In this document: in pieces, positions 35,324-42,991 of the stretch | Position numbering within the stretch: the first letter of the stretch is position 1 | How the letters are laid out: each line of letters starts with the position of its first letter | Assembly (NCBI GenBank): GCA_016196035.1 | Contig: JACPYM010000123.1 | Location: 62,001-126,000, forward strand | DNA from: Acidobacteriota bacterium | GTDB lineage: Bacteria; Acidobacteriota; Blastocatellia; RBC074 | Direction: 5' to 3' | DNA: 64,000 nucleotides | Notes under the pieces: generated by a model | The model's database searches: none | What the model saw: only the letters and a program-made list of their open reading frames with translations | Told to the model about the DNA's origin: nothing | Position numbers and translations under genes: made by a program

Positions 35324-36574
35324 ATGCAAAACAATCCGCAATCCGCAATCCGCAATCCGCAATCCATCGGTGAATACCAGGTGGCCGAACTGCTGGGGAC
35401 AGGCGGGATGGGCGAGGTCTATCGCGCCGTGCACGTCAAGATCAAGCGCGTGGTGGCGATCAAGCTGCTAAAAAACGTCAGCGGGCCGCTGGTCGAGCGT
35501 TCAATCAATGAGGCGCGCATTCAAGCGGGGTTGCAGCATCCGAATATCGCCACGCTTTACGATTTCCTCGAATGGCAGGGCAAGCCCTGTCTGATTCTGG
35601 AATACGTGGATGGCCAAACGCTGGCCGAACACCTGGAAGCGCGCGGCAGGCTCGCTCCGGCGGAAGCGCTCGGCATCTTTCAAGCCGTCGTCGAAGCCGT
35701 GGCTTATTTGCATCGTCACGGCATCATTCACCGCGACATCAAGGCCAACAACATCAAACTCAGTTCGGCGGGCGCAGTGAAGCTGCTCGATTTCGGCATC
35801 GCCAAAGACGGCACCGCACCGCAACTGACGCTGGCCGGACACGTCATCGGCACGCTGGTCTGTCTGGCGCCCGAACAATTGCAAGGGCACGCCGACGCGC
35901 GTTCGGATGTCTGGGCGCTGGGCGTGCTGTTGTATCAAATGGTCACCGGGCGCATGCCTTTTGCCGCGCCGACGCTCGACAAACTTTACGAACAGATCAA
36001 GCAAGCCAGGTTCGACGCGCCAACAACCTTGAATCCCGCCATGCCGCGCGAACTCGAAGCCGTCATCGCGCGCTGTTTGAAAAAGCATCCGGCGGATCGT
36101 TACGCCTCGGCGGTTGAGTTGTTGTCAGCGGTCAAAGACTTGACGACACCTGCCGCTGAAGCGCGCCCAGCCAACCCCGCCGCGTCTGTGCGCGCGGCCA
36201 AGTCCGCCTCATCCGTCACGCCACGTTGGCGTTCGGTTTATGCCCTTGCCGCTGTCGCACTGGCGCTCGTCATCGGCGCGATTCTTTTTTGGCCGCTGCC
36301 CGCGCCCGATGCGCTTCAAATCAAATACATAGCGCCCACACCGGCGGCGAGCGGCAGCACCACGCCGGAGCTTTGGCGCACGATTCAAATTGATGCCGTG
36401 GATGGACGTGCTGAGGTTTATCAGGCAGGCCAACGGCTCGGTACCACGCCGCACGAGTTGCGCGCCCGCGTGGGCGAATCGGTCACGCTCGAATTACGGC
36501 GCGACGGCGCGGCGCGGCAGGTCGAATTCGCGGTGACGGAAAACCGCAAGGGCTATACCTATTCGGTGAAGTGA
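35324..36574 (+). CDS. Hanks-type Ser/Thr protein kinase with transmembrane and PEGA-like domain
   Basis: Starting at ATG 35324 the protein has 416 aa. The kinase domain starts near 18: Gly loop LLGTGGMGEVY (24-33), ATP lysine K47 (VVAIKLL), catalytic loop HRDIKANN with Asp138, DFG Asp156, and APEQ near 185. One membrane helix follows at about 300-322, then a beta-rich periplasmic end like PEGA domains. Residues 4-15 (NPQSAIRNPQS) are encoded by a heptamer tandem repeat, which lies between every available ATG and the kinase domain, so loss or gain of one unit would shift the frame. It is 63 bp after the FHA-protease gene and is probably cotranscribed with it. Confidence 0.92.
   Translation: MQNNPQSAIRNPQSIGEYQVAELLGTGGMGEVYRAVHVKIKRVVAIKLLKNVSGPLVERSINEARIQAGLQHPNIATLYDFLEWQGKPCLILEYVDGQTLAEHLEARGRLAPAEALGIFQAVVEAVAYLHRHGIIHRDIKANNIKLSSAGAVKLLDFGIAKDGTAPQLTLAGHVIGTLVCLAPEQLQGHADARSDVWALGVLLYQMVTGRMPFAAPTLDKLYEQIKQARFDAPTTLNPAMPRELEAVIARCLKKHPADRYASAVELLSAVKDLTTPAAEARPANPAASVRAAKSASSVTPRWRSVYALAAVALALVIGAILFWPLPAPDALQIKYIAPTPAASGSTTPELWRTIQIDAVDGRAEVYQAGQRLGTTPHELRARVGESVTLELRRDGAARQVEFAVTENRKGYTYSVK
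35333..35360. repeat. Heptamer tandem repeat (AATCCGC x4) inside the kinase start
   Basis: Four exact AATCCGC heptamers plus AATCC, translated as the kinase residues just after its ATG. Because 7 is not a multiple of 3, copy-number change would frameshift the gene. Confidence 0.85.
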
Positions 36575-36669
36575 ATGGCCCCAGGCCAAAGCCTATGACG
36601 CGCAAGTGAAAGACAGCCTGATTTTCAGGAACGCTGGCAGGGTCTGCCTGAACTGCTGAGCGCGCGTAG

Positions 36670-36816
36670 CGTAACCTGCCGAGGTGGCGCGGTTCGGCCA
36701 GTCCGACACTCGCCGAACCGGAAGCCGCGTGCGAGCAATTGATCGCCTTAGCCAAACAGCGCGGCGGCCACGACAACATCACGGTCGGCTTGGTGCGCTT
36801 AGCGCCCGCAATCTGA
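36670..36816 (+). pseudogene. C-terminal remnant of a PP2C-type Ser/Thr phosphatase
   Basis: A 48-codon open stretch ends with ACEQLIALAKQRGGHDNIT followed by VGLVRLAPAI and a TGA at 36814-36816. The GGxDNITV motif is the conserved C-terminal motif of PP2C/Stp phosphatases, whose Asp binds metal. A stop at 36667-36669 and the missing 200 or so upstream residues show it is a truncated relic. It lies directly after a kinase gene, the usual place for a partner phosphatase. 36575-36669 shows no clear homology; together with this remnant it fills the 330-bp gap after the kinase. Confidence 0.7.
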
Positions 36817-36820
36817 GCCT

Positions 36821-36870
36821 GCAATTTTTCCTGAGCCAATCCCCCGCCGCTTTGCGCATTACCAGGTGAG
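36821..36870 (+). promoter_or_regulatory. Shared upstream element, copy B (Tat protein gene)
   Basis: Core 36831-36860 begins CTGAGCC and ends GCTTTGCGCATT, 26/30 identical to both copies A and C, preceded by AATTTTTC and followed by ACC. It ends 44 bp before the ATG at 36905. Similarity with copy C continues weakly to a shared CAAATTCAA/CAATTCAA. Confidence 0.65.
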
Positions 36871-36904
36871 GCGACAAATTCAAATGCTAACCAAGGGGGA
36901 AACA

Positions 36905-37726
36905 ATGAAAACACAATCGCAAAGCCACGTTGAACAGGAATGGCGCGGAATGGCGCGCCGCAATTTCATCTGGCAAGGCAGCGCCGGGCTGCTGGGTCTG
37001 ACGCTCTGCCCGTCCCAAACTGTGCTGGCCGCACCCGCGTGGCAAGGCAATCTGTTTCTGAAATTCGTCGGACGGTTTGCCGAGAACGTGGGCTTCAACC
37101 TGATCAGCAGCTACATCTACGATCACATCAAAGAGTATTTGAACCGGGAGCAGGGCGCGTATGTCGCGCCGAAGATTCGCGAGAAGGAAGACAAGGGTTT
37201 ATTCACCAGCCCTGATTGGAGCAAGGTTTACGGCCCGTGGCAGCCGCAGCCGCCTGTGTTCACTAGGCCAATCCCTTTTCCGCAACCCACACCAACGCCC
37301 ACGCCCACCCCGGCGCCATATTTTTTCACGCCGCTGCTCAAGCGGGATGGAACCAATGGGGCCGCGCAATTTTTCGATCTCCGCCAACCGCAGCGGCAGC
37401 AGTATTGGGCCGGGACATTGGCCGCGCCAAGCTTGGTGGGCTTGGGCAAAGCCGCGCCGGAAATGTTGCAGAGAAGAATTGTCACCTCGCGCGAAGCCTT
37501 GCAAGCCGCGCTGTTGCCCATCAGCGGCGGGCAATATGCAATGTCCTGCGGCTGCTTCGAGAATTCGTATGACGCGCCCGACAGCTATTACTCGGCCCTG
37601 GGCCGAGTCCAGCTTGATTACGAACGAACCAGCCGCAACAGCGGCGTCGTCAACATCAAGGTATACGACCGAAACGGACGCCAGCGCTTTGCGGCGGAGT
37701 ATTGCACCTGCCCTGAGATGTATTAA
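36905..37726 (+). CDS. Tat-exported protein with Pro/Thr linker, unknown function
   Basis: A 273-aa protein. The ATG at 36905 has AAGGGGGA upstream. A twin-arginine-type signal (MARRNFIWQGSAGLLGLTL, Arg18-Arg19) ends near LAAPAW, about residue 45. A helical segment (LFLKFVGRFAENVGFNLISS) follows, then a Pro/Thr linker (QPTPTPTPTPAP) near 135-148, then a C-terminal domain of about 120 residues with paired Cys (SCGC and CTC) near 218-220 and 268-270. I recognise no family. Tat export suggests folding or cofactor loading before export. It lies between the two kinase genes and carries its own copy of the shared upstream element. Confidence 0.75.
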   Translation: MKTQSQSHVEQEWRGMARRNFIWQGSAGLLGLTLCPSQTVLAAPAWQGNLFLKFVGRFAENVGFNLISSYIYDHIKEYLNREQGAYVAPKIREKEDKGLFTSPDWSKVYGPWQPQPPVFTRPIPFPQPTPTPTPTPAPYFFTPLLKRDGTNGAAQFFDLRQPQRQQYWAGTLAAPSLVGLGKAAPEMLQRRIVTSREALQAALLPISGGQYAMSCGCFENSYDAPDSYYSALGRVQLDYERTSRNSGVVNIKVYDRNGRQRFAAEYCTCPEMY

Positions 37727-37770
37727 CGGCAGGGGCCTTGGGCGCGCGCTCGCGGGCTGGCCCGCTTTAT

Positions 37771-37936
37771 AGCGGTTTGCAGTTGAATGCGACCGCACAA
37801 CGTAGGGGCAGACCTGTGTGTCTGCCCCGATCGCGTCAGACGGAATCGAAGGCTACAGATGCCACCGGGGCAGACACACAGGTCTGCCCCTACGTTGCGT
37901 GTGGTTGCCGCAGGTCGCATTCAACTGCAAGCCGCT
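37771..37936. repeat. Nested palindromic element (two arm pairs)
   Basis: The inner arms 37801-37828 and 37867-37894 are perfect 28-bp inverted repeats (core GGGGCAGAC...GTCTGCCCC). The outer arms 37771-37794 and 37913-37936 match 23/24. Together they form a 166-bp double inverted repeat. The inner sequence resembles a GTAGGGGCAGACC-type repeat I have seen in unrelated bacterial genomes. It occupies most of the 419-bp gap between the Tat protein and second kinase genes. Confidence 0.85.
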
Positions 37937-37970
37937 TTAAGGCGCACGCGATAGACCTAAACTGCTGGAC

Positions 37971-38006
37971 GCGCGTAGCGCAACCTCGGCGGGTTGCGCT
38001 ACGCGC
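37971..38006. repeat. Perfect 15-bp hairpin repeat
   Basis: Arms 37971-37985 and 37992-38006 (GCGCGTAGCGCAACC and its complement) enclose 6 nt. A degenerate half copy with the same AACTGCTG...GCGCGTAGCG lead-in lies at about 36651-36690, next to the PP2C remnant. Confidence 0.7.
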
Positions 38007-38066
38007 CTGAAGCGCATTTCATTTTCGCAGCGGTCTTTTTTCAAAATGTCCAGACATCTGCTTCCC

Positions 38067-38118
38067 CCCATTTTTGCTGAGCCGATTCAGCGCCGCTTTG
38101 CGCATTACCGATTGAGTG
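38067..38118 (+). promoter_or_regulatory. Shared upstream element, copy C (second kinase gene)
   Basis: Core 38077-38106 begins CTGAGCC and ends GCTTTGCGCATT, preceded by CATTTTTG and followed by ACC. It ends 39 bp before the ATG at 38146. Confidence 0.65.
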
Positions 38119-38145
38119 AACAATTCAACCCTGCGAGGTGACCCT

Positions 38146-39804
38146 ATGAACGAAAACGTCATCGGCAACTACCAGATTCAAATGCTCATCGGCGAAGGCG
38201 GCATGGGGACGGTCTTCAAAGGCCTCGACCTGATGCTCGAGCGCGAAGTGGCGATCAAAGTCTTGCGCCCTGAACTCGCACGCCAGCCGCAACTGGTTGA
38301 ACGCTTCCGCGCCGAAGCCATCGCGCTGGCGCGGCTCAATCATCCCTTCGTCGCCACGCTGCACACCCTGCTGCGCCACGACGAAGACTTTTTGATGGTG
38401 ATGGAATATGTGCGCGGCGAAACGCTGGAGGGCATCCTGCGTCGCAGCGGCGCGTTAACGCTCAGTCAGGGGCTGCGCCTGTTCGGGCAAGTGCTGGAAG
38501 GTATTGCCCACGCGCATCAGCTCGGCATCGTGCACCGCGATCTGAAACCCGCCAATCTGATGCTGACCGAGGGTGGCACGATCAAAGTGATGGATTTCGG
38601 CATCGCGCGCTTGCTGGGCAGCCACCGCATGACGCGCACCGGGCGCATCGTGGGCACGCTGGAATACATGTCGCCCGAACAGGTGCGCGGGCTGGAAACC
38701 GATGGCCGCAGCGACATCTATGCGCTGGGCATCGTGCTCTATGAAATGCTGACGGGACGCGCGCCGTTTCGCAGCGACAGCGAATACGAAGTGATGCACG
38801 CGCACCTGGAAATGCCGCCGCCACCGCCGCGCCAGTTTGCCCAGCACCTGCCGCCAGTCATCGAACAAATCATCTTGCGCGCCCTGGCGAAAGACCCGGC
38901 AGAGCGCTTTCAATCGGCGCTGGACTTTCACGCGGCGTTGATTGACGCGACGCGCACGGCGGGCTTGACGCCCGCCACGCTGCCTTCTGATGTGACGCCT
39001 GTGGTGATAACGCCTCAGCTTACAATCACGCCTTCACGCCCTTCTGCCCCATCGCAACCCGGCGCGGGTAGAGGCAGACAGTCCACCGGTTCGCGCATCA
39101 CCCCGCCCGCAGGCTTGGCCGCGCAATTGATTCAAGCCACGCGCGTGGCGCAAGCGTCCGGTGCGCCAAGTTCGCCCGCGCTGGCCGCAGCAATACCTCT
39201 GCGGCAACGATTCAACTGGAAGCAGGCAGCGGCGGTAGCGGCAGCGTTAATCATCGGCGGCGGCGGCATCTGGTTGAATGGCAGGCGCACGAGCGTCACA
39301 CCCAGCACTCCACCGGTTGCGCTACAAGCAACACCCACTCCGAACGCCGCGCCGGCAGAAGCACTTGTGGCGCCGTCCTTCACGACACCGCCACAACCGG
39401 GCGGGCCAATTCCCTCCAGTCCGGCAGACGCGCTGAATCTGCCGACGCTGGCGCAACCAACACCGGCCAGCGCCGCCGCCAATTCAGTGCCGGTGCAACG
39501 AACGGCTCCCAAACGCCGCACGCCCAATCCTGTGGCACCCGCGCCCGTCTTTGTGCCCGCCAATCCGCCTCCGGCTTATGTCAACCGCCCGCCCGTCATC
39601 ACGCGCTCCGCGCCTGTCAATACAGCCGCCGTGCTCGAAGAAGAGCGCCGGCAGGAGAAAGAACGTCTGAAGCGCGAAGAGAAGGAACGGCAGGATGAGC
39701 GCGTGCTCAAAAACGTGGGCGGCATTCTGAGCGGCGCCAAAGACATTTGGGGTGCGCTCAAAGGCGGCGAGAAGAAAAAGGAAAAAGAGAAGAAGCGGCA
39801 GTGA
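38146..39804 (+). CDS. Hanks-type Ser/Thr protein kinase with Pro-rich, basic C-terminus
   Basis: A 552-aa kinase with GAGGTG before the ATG at 38146. The kinase domain spans about 8-265: Gly loop [11 protein letters not shown] (15-24), K38 (EVAIKVL), HRDLKPAN with Asp132, DFG Asp150, and SPEQ. A Pro/Thr-rich linker follows; a probable membrane helix lies near 368-383 ([17 protein letters not shown]). The outer part is Pro/Ala-rich and ends in a Lys/Glu/Arg-rich coiled segment (residues 500-552). No PASTA domain is seen. Gene lies at the right end of the signalling island, after copy C of the shared element and convergent with the polysaccharide operon. Confidence 0.93.
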   Translation: MNENVIGNYQIQMLIGEGGMGTVFKGLDLMLEREVAIKVLRPELARQPQLVERFRAEAIALARLNHPFVATLHTLLRHDEDFLMVMEYVRGETLEGILRRSGALTLSQGLRLFGQVLEGIAHAHQLGIVHRDLKPANLMLTEGGTIKVMDFGIARLLGSHRMTRTGRIVGTLEYMSPEQVRGLETDGRSDIYALGIVLYEMLTGRAPFRSDSEYEVMHAHLEMPPPPPRQFAQHLPPVIEQIILRALAKDPAERFQSALDFHAALIDATRTAGLTPATLPSDVTPVVITPQLTITPSRPSAPSQPGAGRGRQSTGSRITPPAGLAAQLIQATRVAQASGAPSSPALAAAIPLRQRFNWKQAAAVAAALIIGGGGIWLNGRRTSVTPSTPPVALQATPTPNAAPAEALVAPSFTTPPQPGGPIPSSPADALNLPTLAQPTPASAAANSVPVQRTAPKRRTPNPVAPAPVFVPANPPPAYVNRPPVITRSAPVNTAAVLEEERRQEKERLKREEKERQDERVLKNVGGILSGAKDIWGALKGGEKKKEKEKKRQ

Positions 39805-39860
39805 GGCTGAACAAGGCGGCCACTGGTCGTAGCCAGTCGGCAGGACGTTGGTTGCTGCCG

Positions 39861-41150
39861 TTAGTTGCTAATGGTGGGTTGTTGTTCGGCGGCTTTGGGC
39901 CGTTGTTTCGCCGTTGCCAAAGGCCGGTTTTTCACTTCGGCCAGGGCTGTCAAAAAATTATCCGCCAGCATCGAACGCAGGTAGTAAGTGGTGACGAATC
40001 GTTTGCCGTTCTCGCCCAGGCGTTGCCGCAAGGGCGCATCGGCGTGCAATTGGCGAATGGCTGCGAGCAAGGCTTCGACGCTTTCCGGTTCGATGCACAC
40101 ACCGGCTTGAGCGCGTTTGACCAGAGCGGCGGCTTCGCCCTCGACGCTGCAAATGATCGGGCAACCATTGCCCATCAGTTCAAACAGTTTTGAGGGCAGC
40201 ACTTTTTGAAAGACCGGCAGGCGGCGCAAAGGCACCAGGCTGACATCGCTGGCGCGATAGAACGAGAGCAGGCGTTCGCGCGGCTGGGCATCCATAAACG
40301 TCACATTCGGCAATTTCAACCGCGCCGCCAACTGTTTGAGGTCGTCTTTGTCAGCGCCTTCGCCAATCAGCAGAAAATGAAAGTGCGGCTCGTGGCGCAA
40401 TTTGTCCGCCGCGTGCAAGGCGACGCTCAAGGCATGCGAGATGCCGTGCGTGCCGATGTAAGAGATGATGAATTTGTCTTCCAGCCCCAATTCGGCGCGC
40501 GCCTGCGCCGAGGTCGCACTGGGCAGCGCCAGATATTTGGCGTCAATGCCGTTGGGCACGATTTTGATCTTTTCGGCTGGAATCCCTTTTTCGATCAGAT
40601 AGGGTTTGGTGGATTCAGCCACCGGAATAATCACGTCGGCTTGGCGATAAAGAAACATCTCAATCGCTTCCAACGCGCGAATCAGCCAGCGGTTTTTCAA
40701 GACGCCCAACTCAATCGCCGATTCCGGCCAGATGTCGCGCACTTCAAACACAAAGGGCACCCGCTTGATGCGGCTTAAAATCCACGCCGCCACCGCACAG
40801 AAAAATTGCGGCGAAGTGCCCACCACCAAATCCGGTCGTTCGGTTTTGAAGACACCAAAAAACAGCGACGAGGCAAAAAATGAAAGGAAGTTGAGAATGC
40901 GTTTGGCGAAGCCTTTGTTCGGCGTGACGTAAATGCGCGTGCGCAACAGTTCGATGCCCTCGACCGTCTCGCGTTTGAACCATTGATTGCGGTAAGCGGG
41001 ATGAATGACGCCGGTCGGATGATTGGGGAAACCGGTGATGACCGTGACTTCGTGGCCGTTCTCGACCCAGTACCGGGCATGTTCATAAGTGCGCGCGGCG
41101 GGTGCGCCCATCTCGGGCGGAAAGTATTGGCAAAGAAACGTGACTTTCAT
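39861..41150 (-). CDS. GT4 glycosyltransferase, WbuB-like
   Basis: A 429-aa GT-B glycosyltransferase. The ATG at 41150 (KVTFLCQYFPPEMGAPAARTY) is the normal family start; the longer frame from 41408 overlaps the heparinase gene. The N-terminal domain carries GHEVTVITGFPNHPTG and VFEVRDIWPES, the C-terminal domain IVPNGID, ISYIGTHGISHAL and PSKLFELMGNGCPII, the last typical of WbuB-type (N-acetyl-fucosamine) transferases. It is the last gene of the leftward operon. The sugar donor cannot be assigned from sequence. Confidence 0.9.
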   Translation of the reverse strand: MKVTFLCQYFPPEMGAPAARTYEHARYWVENGHEVTVITGFPNHPTGVIHPAYRNQWFKRETVEGIELLRTRIYVTPNKGFAKRILNFLSFFASSLFFGVFKTERPDLVVGTSPQFFCAVAAWILSRIKRVPFVFEVRDIWPESAIELGVLKNRWLIRALEAIEMFLYRQADVIIPVAESTKPYLIEKGIPAEKIKIVPNGIDAKYLALPSATSAQARAELGLEDKFIISYIGTHGISHALSVALHAADKLRHEPHFHFLLIGEGADKDDLKQLAARLKLPNVTFMDAQPRERLLSFYRASDVSLVPLRRLPVFQKVLPSKLFELMGNGCPIICSVEGEAAALVKRAQAGVCIEPESVEALLAAIRQLHADAPLRQRLGENGKRFVTTYYLRSMLADNFLTALAEVKNRPLATAKQRPKAAEQQPTISN

Positions 41151-41182
41151 GGAATTGCAAGGACGCGAAACGCCTGGCCCGG

Positions 41183-42991
41183 TCACGTGACCGTTCTGAT
41201 CCTGTACCCGAAAGCCGTTCCCATTGGTGGCCGGTAGCGGAAGCAAATGACCGGATTCGGCTGTGCGCTGCCGAAGGTCGGGAAGTACCACCCCTGAGCC
41301 TGTTGCTGCGCGCGCCGGGTCGCTGGAATGGTGCTGCCCCGCGTCAGCGAGACGCTGGTGACGTCGCCGAACGGTTCGATCAGGATGCTGCGCGTATCGG
41401 TTTGGCATTCGATCACAAAGCCATCAGCGTGCCCTTGCCGCACCTGTATGGCTGGGTGGATATGGATAAAACTCTCCGCTTCGTGCACCACGCTTCCCTG
41501 CGCAGTGTCGGTCACAACCCATTCGCCAGTTCCCCGCCGTTGAATGAGCCGTTGATGTGTCAAGTTGCGGTCGTAATAAGGACGGTAGGCGCCCCGAAAC
41601 TGCCAGGCCGTAGCGTCCCCCTGGGCTGCGGCGGCAAGTACTTCGGCACGTCTTGCCAGCCGGAAAGTGCCCCACAATTCGGACTGTTCACGCTGGTCGA
41701 ATTGTACCGTATTGTGGGCGCGCGTCGCACGGCAATAAGCGCGGAAAGGGTCGCCGCCATAACCGTGAACACCTGTGTCCACAATAAACGGCTTGCCGTC
41801 AAAGCGCAATTCGTAGCTCAACAAATCACAATGCGCATGCGCCGTGTTATAGGCCACTGACGGCGGCCCCGCATCCACGATCAGCTTCTCGCGGGCATCA
41901 CTGGACTGCCAGACGAAATAGCCCGTTTGCGGAAACGCCGTGGGCGCGGAACCCGCCGCGTAACCACAAACACGGGCAGCCGTCGCCAGCAACGGCTGTG
42001 GCCGCGTCTCGGCTGTATTCGCCGAATCGTTGAAGAGCGCCAGCGTATTGTCGGTGTAACTGGCAGCCTCTAAAAACTCCGCCATCGCGCGCAAACGCTG
42101 GGCAATCTCAGCTTTGTCTTTTGCCAAAGAGCCAAACGCCTGTAATAAGGCGAAACACTCCAGCCAGTCGCCCAGTGTTTGCGCGTGATACATCGGCGCG
42201 CGTTCATAATGCCCGCCATCCGGCAACACCTGTTCATCGAATTCGCGCCAGAGCAACTGTTGCCCCGTTTCCAACCAATGCTGGCCTTGCCGGTCATGCG
42301 CGAAAAACAGTCCGCCAAGCACCAAGGCTTTTGCGTTTTTTAGCAAATGGTTCGCGAGCAAATGATGTTCCAGGTGGCGGCTCAGAAAGTCCAGTTGCTG
42401 ATAGATGCTCGTGCGCCAGCGCGTCTGAAACTCGGTTCCGGCTTCGTGTTCCGCCAGCAGGCAGTAGGCATAGATCCAATTGACGATGCGCAGCGAAGTC
42501 GGATAGGCGTCCCAGCCATCGCTTTGCCCGGGCCGCGCCTGCGCCAGCCAGCTTTCAATCAAGGCGCGGCAGGCTTGCCAATAGCGTGGCTCGCCGCGTT
42601 CGACCCAAACCCGCGCGCACCAAACCGCAAACTCAAAATAATGAAGCTGGTAGTTCCACAGATGGCTTTCGTAACGCCGGTTCCAATCGGGCGCTGGCAA
42701 ATGCAGCGTGCGATTCAGAAAGGTAAAGCGGTTTTCCGGCAGCCCGGCCCAACGCACCGCCGCCGTGTCTAGCGGCACGCACAGATGCGCTAAAGCTGTT
42801 TCAAAGACCTGTCGGAATGTTGCAATCGTTGGTGGGGGAAGAAAAGGTGCGTCTTTATCGGCTGTTGTCCACCTTGCTGTCAAGTGCGGCCAGACGCGGT
42901 ACAGGGAAAATTGCACCGCGCGCCAAGGCCGGTACAACACCTGTTCCCAGCGCAAATACGGCAGCGTGCGTAAGGCCAGCGCCAGATTCAA
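41183..42991 (-). CDS. Heparinase II/III-like polysaccharide lyase
   Basis: About 602 aa if translation starts at the TTG at 42991, whose TTGA overlaps the stop of the upstream oxidoreductase; an ATG at 43072 would give 629 aa and overlap it by 85 bp. The N-terminal alpha/alpha toroid (WNYQLHYFEFAVWCARVW, HHLLANHLLKNAKAL, EQVLPDGGHYERAPMYHAQT) and C-terminal beta domain (FDGKPFIVDTGVHGYGG, AHNTVQFDQREQSELW) are those of the heparinase II/III family. Such lyases occur in export operons, where they edit or trim uronic-acid polymers. No signal peptide is seen. The presence of this lyase suggests uronic acid in the polymer. Confidence 0.88.
   Translation of the reverse strand: MNLALALRTLPYLRWEQVLYRPWRAVQFSLYRVWPHLTARWTTADKDAPFLPPPTIATFRQVFETALAHLCVPLDTAAVRWAGLPENRFTFLNRTLHLPAPDWNRRYESHLWNYQLHYFEFAVWCARVWVERGEPRYWQACRALIESWLAQARPGQSDGWDAYPTSLRIVNWIYAYCLLAEHEAGTEFQTRWRTSIYQQLDFLSRHLEHHLLANHLLKNAKALVLGGLFFAHDRQGQHWLETGQQLLWREFDEQVLPDGGHYERAPMYHAQTLGDWLECFALLQAFGSLAKDKAEIAQRLRAMAEFLEAASYTDNTLALFNDSANTAETRPQPLLATAARVCGYAAGSAPTAFPQTGYFVWQSSDAREKLIVDAGPPSVAYNTAHAHCDLLSYELRFDGKPFIVDTGVHGYGGDPFRAYCRATRAHNTVQFDQREQSELWGTFRLARRAEVLAAAAQGDATAWQFRGAYRPYYDRNLTHQRLIQRRGTGEWVVTDTAQGSVVHEAESFIHIHPAIQVRQGHADGFVIECQTDTRSILIEPFGDVTSVSLTRGSTIPATRRAQQQAQGWYFPTFGSAQPNPVICFRYRPPMGTAFGYRIRTVT

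Noticed and set aside
36684-36869. 61-aa plus-strand ORF after the first kinase
   Set aside because: The PP2C-like peptide is in a different frame of the same DNA, so this ORF is a shadow.
37723-37920. 65-aa minus-strand ORF with VGADLCVCPG
   Set aside because: It is a translation of the nested palindromic element; the same false peptide is a typical artefact of this repeat type.
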